From assembly GCA_027487945.1 (NCBI GenBank), contig JAIYCQ010000042.1, positions 62,001 through 126,000 of the forward strand: a DNA stretch of 64,000 nt, written 5' to 3'. Under the pieces are notes generated by a model that was given only the letters and a program-made list of their open reading frames with translations, did no database searches and was not told where the DNA came from. This DNA is from Caulobacteraceae bacterium (GTDB taxonomy: Bacteria > Pseudomonadota > Alphaproteobacteria > Caulobacterales > Caulobacteraceae). Within the stretch, counting starts at the first letter, position 1; each line of letters starts with the position of its first letter. Below are positions 1 to 8,485 of the stretch, piece by piece. Position numbers and translations under genes: made by a program.

Positions 1-1073
<1,073 letters not shown>

Positions 1074-1135
1074 CCACCAAGACCATCGTCGTGGCCCGGA
1101 TGGGCCGTGACGGAATGGAGCGCTGTCGCGTCCCC

Positions 1136-1786
1136 CTACGCCAGCTCCCGGTTATGCCCCCGGTCCGCCAGCCAGGCCACGAACGTCGTCAGCAGATAGA
1201 CCACCAGACCCAGCCGCGCGAAGGCGAACGCGGTTCCCGCCGGCTCGGTCAGCTCGCCGATCAGCTGCAGGGTCACCAGGAACAGCAGGAACAGCAGGGC
1301 GGGCCAGGCCGTCCGGTCATTGCGGCCACGCCGCCAGAGCCAGGCCGCCCCGCCCAGGGCGATCAGCCCCATCTCCAGCGTCTTCTCGGCGGTGGCGTGG
1401 TTCCACCAGCCAAGGCCGACCTTGTCGCCGCCGGGCCAGAGCTCAAGGTCCGGCCGATGGACGAGGAAGTCGAGGCCCCAGTGCGACAGCACCACCAGAC
1501 CGATGGCCACGGCCGCGCCCCAGGGCAGCTTCATCAACCGCGCCAGCAACAGCGCGCCCAGCGACCAGACCACCGCCGCCGGCAGACTGTGGGTCCAGGG
1601 CATGTGCTCGAGCACCAGCGGGCTGCCGGCCAGTGCGGGGTCGAAGCTCATCCGCTCCACCCCGGCCATGACAAGGGCGCTGAAGCCGATGTCGACCAGC
1701 TGCGCTCCGCCGATCAGCGTCCAGAGCGGCGCGCGCGGTTCGATGGCCTTGGCGACCAGCGCCGCCGCGTAATGCCCGACAAACAT
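1136..1786 (-). CDS. Integral membrane protein, metal-dependent hydrolase-like (YdjM-type)
   Basis: A 216-aa polytopic membrane protein with about five to six hydrophobic segments. It begins MFVGHYAAALVAKAIEPRAP and carries conserved-looking polar residues near the membrane: H5 in the first motif, a PWTHSL motif, and SHWGLDFLVHRPD in the middle. This H...H...HxxxDxxxH pattern resembles the membrane-bound metal-dependent hydrolase (YdjM/LexA-regulated) superfamily, although many close relatives are annotated only as permease-like or hypothetical. The substrate is unknown. It is convergent with ligA and divergent from the DUF2147 gene. Family assignment is moderate; the membrane topology is clear from the sequence. 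Confidence 0.7.
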   Translation of the reverse strand: MFVGHYAAALVAKAIEPRAPLWTLIGGAQLVDIGFSALVMAGVERMSFDPALAGSPLVLEHMPWTHSLPAAVVWSLGALLLARLMKLPWGAAVAIGLVVLSHWGLDFLVHRPDLELWPGGDKVGLGWWNHATAEKTLEMGLIALGGAAWLWRRGRNDRTAWPALLFLLFLVTLQLIGELTEPAGTAFAFARLGLVVYLLTTFVAWLADRGHNRELA

Positions 1787-1868
1787 CCGGCCCCCCGCCT
1801 TGTCTTTGTCACGGTTCGCGGTCAGTTTCGGGCGCCGTCGTTATCCAGACAAGCCCCGGGTCCTCGCC

Positions 1869-2282
1869 ATGCTCAGAATCGCCACCCTGTCGCTCGTGCT
1901 CGCCGCCGCCGCGACCCCCGCCCTCGCGTCCGACATCATTGGCAAGTGGGTGACGCCCGCCAAGGGCCAGGTCGAGATCTTCAAGTGCGGCGCGGCCCTG
2001 TGCGGCAAGCTGATCACCTCGCCCCGCCTGGACCAGGAGCCCCACCTGACCGACCAGCTGAACAAGGACGTGTCCAAGCGCGGCCGCAAGATCAAGGGCA
2101 TGACCATGCTGGAGGGCTTCGGCGGCGGCCCGACCGTGTTCACCGGCGGCAAGGTCTACAATCCCGAGGACGGCGGAACCTACGCCGGCACCATCACCGT
2201 GATCGACGCCGCCACCCTGAAGCTCAAGGGCTGTATCGCGGCGCCCCTGTGCAAGACCCAGGTCTGGAAGCGGATGAAGTAG
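1869..2282 (+). CDS. DUF2147 family secreted protein
   Basis: A 137-aa protein with a clean signal peptide (MLRIATLSLVLAAAATPALA), so it is exported to the periplasm. The mature part starts SDIIGKWVTPAKGQVEIFKC and continues with a cysteine-bearing ALCGKLI strand, a GFGGGPTVFTGGKVYNPEDGGTY segment and a C-terminal LKLKGCIAAPLCKTQVWKR block. These are the hallmarks of DUF2147 (lipocalin-like beta-barrel, function unknown). The start at 1869 is chosen because the signal peptide begins there; an upstream in-frame start at 1800 would add non-conserved residues and bury the signal. Divergent from the membrane hydrolase gene. Confidence 0.9.
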   Translation: MLRIATLSLVLAAAATPALASDIIGKWVTPAKGQVEIFKCGAALCGKLITSPRLDQEPHLTDQLNKDVSKRGRKIKGMTMLEGFGGGPTVFTGGKVYNPEDGGTYAGTITVIDAATLKLKGCIAAPLCKTQVWKRMK

Positions 2283-2293
2283 GGGTTTCGCCT

Positions 2294-2442
2294 CCCTCCC
2301 CGTTTGGGGAGGGCGCCCCGAGGGGAGCGGGCAGGGCAAGGGTGATTGAAGGTCGGCGCTGACCGGCGCGCAGGCAGTTCCCCACCCGTCTCCTGCTTGG
2401 CCGGCGGCTTCGCAGGATCCACCCTCCCCGCACGGGGGAGGG
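2294..2442. repeat. Intergenic pair of CCCTCCCC/GGGGAGGG hairpins
   Basis: Two near-identical short hairpins lie between the DUF2147 gene and pepP. The first has CCCTCCCC at 2294-2301, a GTTT loop and GGGGAGGG at 2306-2313. The second has CCCTCCCC at 2422-2429 and GGGGAGGG at 2435-2442. The convergent genes end at 2282 and 2450, so the hairpins may act as transcription terminators as well as being interspersed repeats. Similar cores recur at 11814-11831 and 19742-19777. Confidence 0.6.
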
Positions 2443-2449
2443 AGAGCGC

Positions 2450-4261
2450 TCACAAAGGCGCGCAGGCCGTCTCCAGCCAGGCGCGGACGTCGTCCTCCAG
2501 CAGCGGCCCGATCCTGTCCAGGACCTCGGCGTGGTAGCCGTTCAGCTGGGCGCGTTCCTCGTCGGTCAGTAGGTCGACCTCGATACAGGCCCGGTCGATC
2601 GGCGCGAAGGTCAGGGTCTCGAAGCCCAGCATCGGCCGCTCGCCGCCGGGGATGTCGGCGGCCTCGGTGACCACCTGCAGGTTCTCGATCCGGATGCCGT
2701 ACTCGCCCGGCTTGTAGTAGCCGGGCTCGTTGCTGAGGATCATGCCCGGGCGCAGGGCGACGGTGTTGGGGGCCTTGGCGATCCGCTGCGGGCCCTCGTG
2801 GACGCCGAGGTAGACGCCGACGCCGTGGCCGGTGCCGTGGTCGTAGTCGAGGCCGGCGTTCCACAGCGCCACCCGCGCCAGCGCATCGAGCGCCGATCCG
2901 GTCGTCCCGGCCGGGAAACGGACCCGCGACAGGAACAGATGGCCCTTGAGCACCAGGGTGTAGCGCTGCTTCATCTCGGCGCTGAGCGCGCCGATGGCCA
3001 TGGTGCGGGTGATGTCGGTGGTGCCGTCGAGGTACTGGCCGCCGGAATCGACCAGCAGCAGCGAGCCGGGCGCGCAGCGTTCGTTGCTGCGCTCGGTCGG
3101 CCGGTAGTGGGGCAGGGCGCCATGGCCGTTGGCCGCGCCGATGGTGTCGAACGACAGATCCTTCAGATGGCCGGTCTCCTCGCGGAAGCCCTCCAGCCTG
3201 GCGACCGCCTCCTTCTCGTCCGGCGGGCTGACCTGACCCTCGGTGGCGATCCAGTGCAGGAAGCGGGTCACCGCCACCCCGTCCCGGATGTGGGCGCGGC
3301 GCGTGCCTTCGATCTCGACGGCGTTCTTGCAGGCGCGGGGCAGGGTGCAGGGGTCCATGCCCCGCACCGCCTCGGCGCCTTCCGCGGCGAGGGTGTCGAA
3401 GTACCAGGCCGAGGACTGGGCCGGATCAACCAGCACCTTCTGGCCCTTGAGATCCGCGAGGGCCGCGGGCAGGGCGTCCGGCGTCTCCAGCGACACCTGG
3501 TTGCCCAACCAGGCGGGCAGCTCGGCCGTGACCTTGGCCGGCTCGAGGAACAGCCGGGCCGTGCCGTCGGCCTTCAGGATGGCCTGGCCGATGGGCAGCG
3601 GCGAGCGGATGACGTCCCCGCCCCGCACGTTGAACAGCCAGGCGATCGAGGCCGGGGCGGTGATGACGGCGGCGTCGGCGCCCGCGTCCTTCACGGCCTT
3701 GCCGACCCGCTCGCGCTTGGCCGGGGAATCCTCGCCGGCGAACGCCAGCGGATGGGGCACGATCGGCGCGGTCGGCTGCGCCGGCCGGTCGGCGCCCCAG
3801 GCGGCGTCCAGCGGGTTGGGCGCGACAGGCTTCAGGCTCGCCCCGGCCTTCTCGGCGGCGCTGCGCAGGTGGCGCAGGGCGTCCGGGCTGTGCAGGCGCG
3901 GGTCATAGCCGATCACCGCGCCGGGCGAGGCCGTCTCGAGATAGGCGGGCACGCCCCCCTCGACCAGGTCGCGGATCTCGAACACCGCGCCGTCGACCTG
4001 CTCGCCGACCTGCAGGGTGTAGCGACCGTCGACGAAGACCGCCGCGCGGTCCTTCAGGATCACCGCCGCGCCGGCCGAGCCGGTGAAGCCTGTGGCCCAG
4101 GCGAGGCGGTCGTTGGCCTCGGGCAGATACTCGTTCTGGTGCTCGTCCTCGTGCGGGATCAGGAAGCCGTCGAGGCCCTGGGCCTCCATGGCCTTGCGGA
4201 TCAGCGGCACATGCCGGGGGCCGAAGGACGGGTCGGTGGATTCGTCGAAGGTCTGGCGCAT
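2450..4261 (-). CDS. pepP: Aminopeptidase P family protein (Xaa-Pro aminopeptidase)
   Basis: A 603-aa dimetal peptidase that removes N-terminal residues preceding proline, in the cytoplasm. It has the three-domain layout of the large aminopeptidase P forms: two creatinase-like N-terminal domains (about residues 15-310, including the FVDGRYTLQ motif near 77-84) and a pita-bread catalytic domain (about 320-540). The five expected metal ligands are visible: D405 (LVDSGGQY), D416 (TTDITRT), H479 (GTGHGVG), E512 (LSNEPGYY) and E526 (IRIENLQVV). The C-terminal extension is typical of the ~600-aa class. Start ATG 4261 gives an N-terminus compatible with the family. Divergent from the carbonic anhydrase-like gene. 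Confidence 0.95.
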   Translation of the reverse strand: MRQTFDESTDPSFGPRHVPLIRKAMEAQGLDGFLIPHEDEHQNEYLPEANDRLAWATGFTGSAGAAVILKDRAAVFVDGRYTLQVGEQVDGAVFEIRDLVEGGVPAYLETASPGAVIGYDPRLHSPDALRHLRSAAEKAGASLKPVAPNPLDAAWGADRPAQPTAPIVPHPLAFAGEDSPAKRERVGKAVKDAGADAAVITAPASIAWLFNVRGGDVIRSPLPIGQAILKADGTARLFLEPAKVTAELPAWLGNQVSLETPDALPAALADLKGQKVLVDPAQSSAWYFDTLAAEGAEAVRGMDPCTLPRACKNAVEIEGTRRAHIRDGVAVTRFLHWIATEGQVSPPDEKEAVARLEGFREETGHLKDLSFDTIGAANGHGALPHYRPTERSNERCAPGSLLLVDSGGQYLDGTTDITRTMAIGALSAEMKQRYTLVLKGHLFLSRVRFPAGTTGSALDALARVALWNAGLDYDHGTGHGVGVYLGVHEGPQRIAKAPNTVALRPGMILSNEPGYYKPGEYGIRIENLQVVTEAADIPGGERPMLGFETLTFAPIDRACIEVDLLTDEERAQLNGYHAEVLDRIGPLLEDDVRAWLETACAPL

Positions 4262-4385
4262 GACGCCAACTTAGGCGCGACACGTTGTCCGCGCCACTGG
4301 TTCGGCGGCCGTCCGGAAAGGTTCGGTCAACCGGTTTGGTCTAGCGGCTTGGGTGTCGATTCCTGCCAGGGGGCTGCGAGGAACC

Positions 4386-4922
4386 ATGAACTGTTGTGAT
4401 CATCTGCGTCCGAAGACCGTCTCTCGCCGTCAGGCGATGCAGGCCGTGGCGCTCGGCGGCGGCGCTGCGCTGCTGACCACCCTGGCGCCCGGCGTCTCGA
4501 AGGCCGGCGGCCACACCGAGATGCTGCTGCTGACCTGCATGGACTTCCGGCTGACCGGAGCGGTCGATACCTACATGGAGGCGCGAGGTCTGGCCGGAAA
4601 GTTCGACCATGTGATCCTCGCCGGCGCCTCCCTGGGCGCGCTCAACGACCGCTTCCCGGCCTGGGCCGAGGTGTTCTGGGCCCACCTCGACCTGGCGATC
4701 CAGCTGCATGATGTGCACCGGGTGATGATCATCGATCACCGCGACTGCGGCGCCTACAAGATGATCCTCGGAGAGGCCACCGTGAAGGACGCCGACACCG
4801 AGCTGAAGACGCACGTCAAGCAGCTCTATGCGCTGCGTTCGGCCATCCAGACCCGCAAGCCGGGCATGGAGGTCGAAATCGGCCTGATGGACCTGCAGGG
4901 CAGGGTCCTCCAGATCGTCTGA
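4386..4922 (+). CDS. Tat-exported beta-carbonic anhydrase-like protein
   Basis: A 178-aa protein. Residues 13-19 (SRRQAMQ) followed by a hydrophobic Ala/Gly/Leu stretch and a likely cut near ALAPGVSKA form a Tat-type signal, so export of a folded metalloprotein is expected. The mature part has the beta-carbonic anhydrase zinc signature: C51-M-D53-F-R55, then H118-R-D-C121-G in a MIIDHRDCGAYK block. Beta-class enzymes hydrate CO2 to bicarbonate using a Cys-His-Cys zinc site with an Asp-Arg dyad. The protein is short for the class and lacks a long C-terminal part, so catalytic activity is inferred from motifs only. ATG 4386 is preferred over the in-frame upstream ATG at 4353 because the signal follows it closely. 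Confidence 0.82.
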   Translation: MNCCDHLRPKTVSRRQAMQAVALGGGAALLTTLAPGVSKAGGHTEMLLLTCMDFRLTGAVDTYMEARGLAGKFDHVILAGASLGALNDRFPAWAEVFWAHLDLAIQLHDVHRVMIIDHRDCGAYKMILGEATVKDADTELKTHVKQLYALRSAIQTRKPGMEVEIGLMDLQGRVLQIV

Positions 4923-4938
4923 CGACCTCCGCCGGGTC

Positions 4939-5364
4939 CTACTGAGGAGCCGGTTGCGGCTCGCCTATGGTGTCCGGCTGCGGGGCGGCGGGCGCGGCGC
5001 GGCTGGCTGCGTCTTCAGCGCTGCGGGCGGCGTCAGCGGCCGCAGCGCGGGCGTCAGCGGCGGCCATGCTCGCCTGGGCGGCGGTGGAGTCAGCGGCCGA
5101 GGCTGCGGCGGCCCGTGCGCTGTCCAGCGACGACTGGGCGCCGCTCAGCATGCCTTCGGCCCGGCCCTGGTCGGCGGCGGCCGCGATGGCGGCCGGGTCT
5201 GTGGCCTCGTTCTGGCCGCTGGTCACCATGAAGGCTACGGCGATGATGGCGACGACGGCCACAAGCGCGGCGACGACCCAGGCGGTCGAGCTGGCGGCGC
5301 GGTTGTCGGTCAGATGGACCTGCGGCGTCGGACGGTGCGGGGCGTTGGGATCGATCTGGGTCAC
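4939..5364 (-). CDS. Ala-rich single-pass membrane protein, unknown function
   Basis: A 141-aa protein with a GTG start. The N-terminus is polar (about residues 1-26), a single transmembrane helix follows (STAWVVAALVAVVAIIAVAF), then a long Ala/Asp/Ser-rich region in which Ala dominates heptad-like blocks ([19 protein letters not shown]), ending in a Pro-rich tail. It is probably anchored in the inner membrane with an extended helical or coiled-coil domain on one side. No enzymatic motif is visible and I do not recognise the family. An AGGAG ribosome-binding site precedes the GTG. It is the last gene of a three-gene minus-strand cluster with prmA and the cupin gene, 66 bp after prmA. Confidence 0.65.
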   Translation of the reverse strand: MTQIDPNAPHRPTPQVHLTDNRAASSTAWVVAALVAVVAIIAVAFMVTSGQNEATDPAAIAAAADQGRAEGMLSGAQSSLDSARAAAASAADSTAAQASMAAADARAAAADAARSAEDAASRAAPAAPQPDTIGEPQPAPQ

Positions 5365-5430
5365 GAGAGGCGGCTCCTGGGGCTATATCCCCGACTGGCC
5401 GCATCAACGCCGGCAGGTCGCTCCCGGTTC

Positions 5431-6306
5431 CTAACCTCGCTGCAGCACCAGCGTCGCCCAGGCGTCGCGGTGGATGCGGCGTACGACGCGGAAGCCCTTG
5501 GAGAGGTAGGCCGCCTTCACCCGGCGCTCCTGCGTCCGGAGCAGGCCTGACAGGATGGCGACGCCGCCGGGCCGCAGCGCCTGTTTGATGTCCTGGCTCA
5601 ACGCCACCAGCGGCGGGGCGAGGATATTGGCGAACACCAGGTCGTAGGGCGCGTCCTGGCGCACCGCGCGGTCGTTAAGGCCGGAGGCGTGGACGAAGCG
5701 GGCGGTGGAGCGGTTCTCGCGGGCGTTCTCGTTGGCGATGCGCACCGACGGGGCGTCGATGTCGGTGCCGACGGCCCTGGCCGATCCCGTGCGGGCCGCC
5801 GCGATGGCCAGGACGCCCGTGCCGCAGCCGACGTCCAGCACCCGGCCGAAGCGGCGGGCCTTCAGCAGGTCGTGATAGGCGCGCAGGCAGCCGGCGGTGG
5901 TGCCATGGTGGCCGGTGCCGAAGGCGGCGCCCGCCTCGATGCGCAGCGCCACCGCGCTGGCCGGGACCTGCCCCTTGTCATGGACGCCGTAGACGAAGAA
6001 CCGCCCCTCGCGCACCGGCGGCAGGCCGCTCAGCGCCATGGCCAGCCAGTCCGCGTCGGCCAGCGGCTCGACCAGCACGGTCAGGCCGCCGGACGCGGCC
6101 AGGCTGTCCCGGATGCCGTCTTCCTCGTCCTGGCTGGTCGGGAAGGCGTCGATGCGCCAGGCGTCGCGGTCTTCGTCCTCCTCGAGGATCGAATAGGTCG
6201 CGCCCTCCAGCATCGGATTGGCGTCGAGCGCCTCGGCGGCGGCCTCGGCAAGGGCGCGGGGGCCGCGGGCGATGATCTGGGCGGCGTTGTAGCTCTCGTC
6301 GGTCAT
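5431..6306 (-). CDS. prmA: Ribosomal protein L11 methyltransferase
   Basis: A 291-aa SAM-dependent methyltransferase that trimethylates ribosomal protein L11 in the cytoplasm. The N-terminal substrate-recognition domain spans about residues 1-105. The PrmA-specific FGTGHHGTT motif lies at about 129-137, the SAM-binding glycine loop [15 protein letters not shown] at about 157-170, and the catalytic post-I block [14 protein letters not shown] further on. ATG 6306 is chosen because upstream in-frame codons run into the neighbouring cupin gene and have no family similarity. The gene is 32 bp downstream of the cupin gene and probably co-transcribed with it and with the Ala-rich membrane protein gene. 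Confidence 0.93.
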   Translation of the reverse strand: MTDESYNAAQIIARGPRALAEAAAEALDANPMLEGATYSILEEDEDRDAWRIDAFPTSQDEEDGIRDSLAASGGLTVLVEPLADADWLAMALSGLPPVREGRFFVYGVHDKGQVPASAVALRIEAGAAFGTGHHGTTAGCLRAYHDLLKARRFGRVLDVGCGTGVLAIAAARTGSARAVGTDIDAPSVRIANENARENRSTARFVHASGLNDRAVRQDAPYDLVFANILAPPLVALSQDIKQALRPGGVAILSGLLRTQERRVKAAYLSKGFRVVRRIHRDAWATLVLQRG

Positions 6307-6338
6307 GGGCGCCCCTCTACCGCGAAGGGCGCGCCGGG

Positions 6339-7202
6339 TCACGCGGCCTTGAGCGTCTTCGCGGCCGGCGCACGGCGGCGGGGGGCCTTCTTCGCCGTCG
6401 GGGCCCAGTCGGGCGCCAGGCCCTCGCGCCAGACCAGCCCCCTGGCGCCGACATCGAAGCGCGGCGTCAGGTCCGTCTGGGCGCAGGCGGCGGGAGACGG
6501 CCGGCGCAGCGCGCGGCGCAGCACATCGGCCAGCATCGACTGCGGGGTCTCGAAGGTGAAGACGACGCTGACGTTGAGCCCTTCGCCGTTCACCCAACGG
6601 GTCGGCGACTGCGACGGCCAGAAGGCGGCCTGTCCAGCCTGGAGCATCACCGGCGTGACCGCGTCCTCGCGGGCCGGAGACCAGGGCAGGCCCGCCGCCT
6701 GACCGGCCGGATACACATACAGCACCTGGCCGCCGCGCACGGTCAGGGTGGCTGCCTCGCGCCGGTCGATGCCCAGCGGCGCGGCCAGTCGCGGGCTGGA
6801 GATGATGATCGAGGCGTCGGCGCCCATGACCATCAGGCCGGTCGCCTCGCCCAGGTCCGCGGCCAGCTGGTCGAGCACCAGGCGGCAGGCCGGATCGCTG
6901 GACATCACGCCGTCCAGCGTGACCGATAGCCCGCCCGCGCCGATGGCCTTCAGGATCTGCGCGCCCGTGGCCTTTTCCGCGGCCCCGGCGATCCAGCCGT
7001 CGCGCGGCGAGCCGTCCGGACGCCGGGTGAGGACGCGGGTCCGCGCACGCGGATGCAGGTCGAGCAGTTGGATCAGCGACTCATCGGCGAACAGGCCGGT
7101 CCCGGCCAGGGCGTGTCCGAAGCGGAGCACCTCACGCCGGGCGAGGCGACGCTGGTCGGCGGTCAGGGGCGAAAGCAGGTCGGGCATCGGCGGCTGTCCC
7201 AT
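6339..7202 (-). CDS. JmjC-like cupin domain protein, possible 2-oxoglutarate oxygenase relative
   Basis: About 287 aa from ATG 7202 (or 282 aa from ATG 7187). The N-terminal half is mostly helical. The middle carries a double-stranded beta-helix pattern typical of JmjC/cupin_8-like proteins: [22 protein letters not shown], then [19 protein letters not shown], and a C-terminal strand block [20 protein letters not shown] followed by [11 protein letters not shown]. The last ~50 residues are Lys/Arg/Ala-rich. Some family members are oxygenases, but a clear HxD/E...H metal triad is not obvious here, so catalysis is uncertain. Immediately upstream of prmA on the same strand. Function not assigned. 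Confidence 0.6.
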   Translation of the reverse strand: MGQPPMPDLLSPLTADQRRLARREVLRFGHALAGTGLFADESLIQLLDLHPRARTRVLTRRPDGSPRDGWIAGAAEKATGAQILKAIGAGGLSVTLDGVMSSDPACRLVLDQLAADLGEATGLMVMGADASIIISSPRLAAPLGIDRREAATLTVRGGQVLYVYPAGQAAGLPWSPAREDAVTPVMLQAGQAAFWPSQSPTRWVNGEGLNVSVVFTFETPQSMLADVLRRALRRPSPAACAQTDLTPRFDVGARGLVWREGLAPDWAPTAKKAPRRRAPAAKTLKAA

Positions 7203-7305
7203 TGCGGTTCTGTCGCCGGGCGGCGGAGCAAGCGGGAGGCCAGCGGGCGGTCTGGCCAGGCGCCGTCGAGTCCGCTTAACGTCCATTGGTCACGGGGAGG
7301 GGCCG

Positions 7306-8478
7306 ATGGCCGTCATGCGCAGTGGGCTGCTTCGCGAACGCACGGGTGGTCACGCCCGCGTCGGCTTCGTCGAGCTGTTCTTCGACCTGGTGTTCGTCTT
7401 CGCCGTCACCCAGCTCAGCCACGGCCTGATCGCCCACCCCACCCTGGAAGGCCTGCTGCAGACCGCGTTGCTGACCCTCGCCGTCTGGTGGGCCTGGATG
7501 TACACGACCTGGGCGACCAACTTTCTCGAAGTCGAGCATCACGGCGTCCGGCTGATGCTGTTCGGGGTGATGGGCGCGGGCGTTCTGATGGCCGCGGCCC
7601 TGCCGCAGGCGTTCGAGGAAACCGGGCCGGCCTTCGCCATCGCCTATGTCGCCATCCAGATTCTGCGGACCCTGTTCGTCGCCTGGGCCTGTCGACACGA
7701 CGCGGTGCTGAGGATGAACTTCCTGCGGATCGTCGTCTGGTTCCTGGCCGCGGCGCCGCTTTGGCTGATCGGCGCCTGGGCCGCGCCGGAGCAGCGCCTC
7801 ATCTGGTGGGGTCTGGCCCTGGCCCTTGAGTATCTGGGACCGGTGACCGCCTTCTGGACGCCGGGGCTGGGCCGCTCCTCGACCCACGACTGGACGGTCG
7901 AGGGCGGGCATATGGCCGAGCGCTGCGGCCTGTTCATCATCATCGCGCTCGGCGAGTCGATCCTCGTCACCGGCGCCACCTTCGCCGACCATCCCTGGAC
8001 CGGCCCGACCATCGGCGCCTTCGCCAGCGCCTTCGTCGCCACGCTGGCGATGTGGTGGATCTATTTCAGCGCCAATGCCGAGGCGGCCAGCGAGAAGATC
8101 CGCGCCTCGGACGATCCCGGCCGGGTGGCGCGGAACGCCTACACCTACCTGCACATCTTCCTGGTGGCGGGGATCATCGTCACCGCCGTCGGCGACGAAT
8201 GGGCGCTGGCCCATCCGGAGGGGCATACGGACCTCAAGACAGCCCTGGCCATCCTCGGCGGCCCGGCCCTGTTCCTGCTCGGCAGCCTGCTGTTCAAGTG
8301 GAGCGTGTTCGGCGTGCTTCCGCTCTCCCGGATGGTCGGGCTGGCGCTGCTGGGCCTGCTGTCGATCCCGGCGATAACCGTCAGCCCGATGCTGCTCAGC
8401 TGGCTGGCCACAGGCGCGCTGCTGGTCGTGGCCGTCTGGGAGACGGTGCAGCACGGGCGGCGTGCGGAAGCGGGGTAA
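7306..8478 (+). CDS. Low temperature requirement protein A (LtrA) family membrane protein
   Basis: A 390-aa integral membrane protein with about ten to twelve hydrophobic segments. The start is ATG 7306, preceded by a GGGGAGGGG ribosome-binding site 4-12 bp upstream; further upstream the frame overlaps the divergent cupin gene. The N-terminal signature RVGFVELFFDLVFVFAVTQL and the later FIIIALGESILVTGA block define the LtrA family. LtrA was named from Listeria cold-growth mutants, but its molecular role is unknown; the conserved acidic and polar residues within helices suggest transport or sensing. Convergent with uvrD, with only about 8 bp between the stops. Confidence 0.92.
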   Translation: MAVMRSGLLRERTGGHARVGFVELFFDLVFVFAVTQLSHGLIAHPTLEGLLQTALLTLAVWWAWMYTTWATNFLEVEHHGVRLMLFGVMGAGVLMAAALPQAFEETGPAFAIAYVAIQILRTLFVAWACRHDAVLRMNFLRIVVWFLAAAPLWLIGAWAAPEQRLIWWGLALALEYLGPVTAFWTPGLGRSSTHDWTVEGGHMAERCGLFIIIALGESILVTGATFADHPWTGPTIGAFASAFVATLAMWWIYFSANAEAASEKIRASDDPGRVARNAYTYLHIFLVAGIIVTAVGDEWALAHPEGHTDLKTALAILGGPALFLLGSLLFKWSVFGVLPLSRMVGLALLGLLSIPAITVSPMLLSWLATGALLVVAVWETVQHGRRAEAG

Positions 8479-8485
8479 CGCCGCC

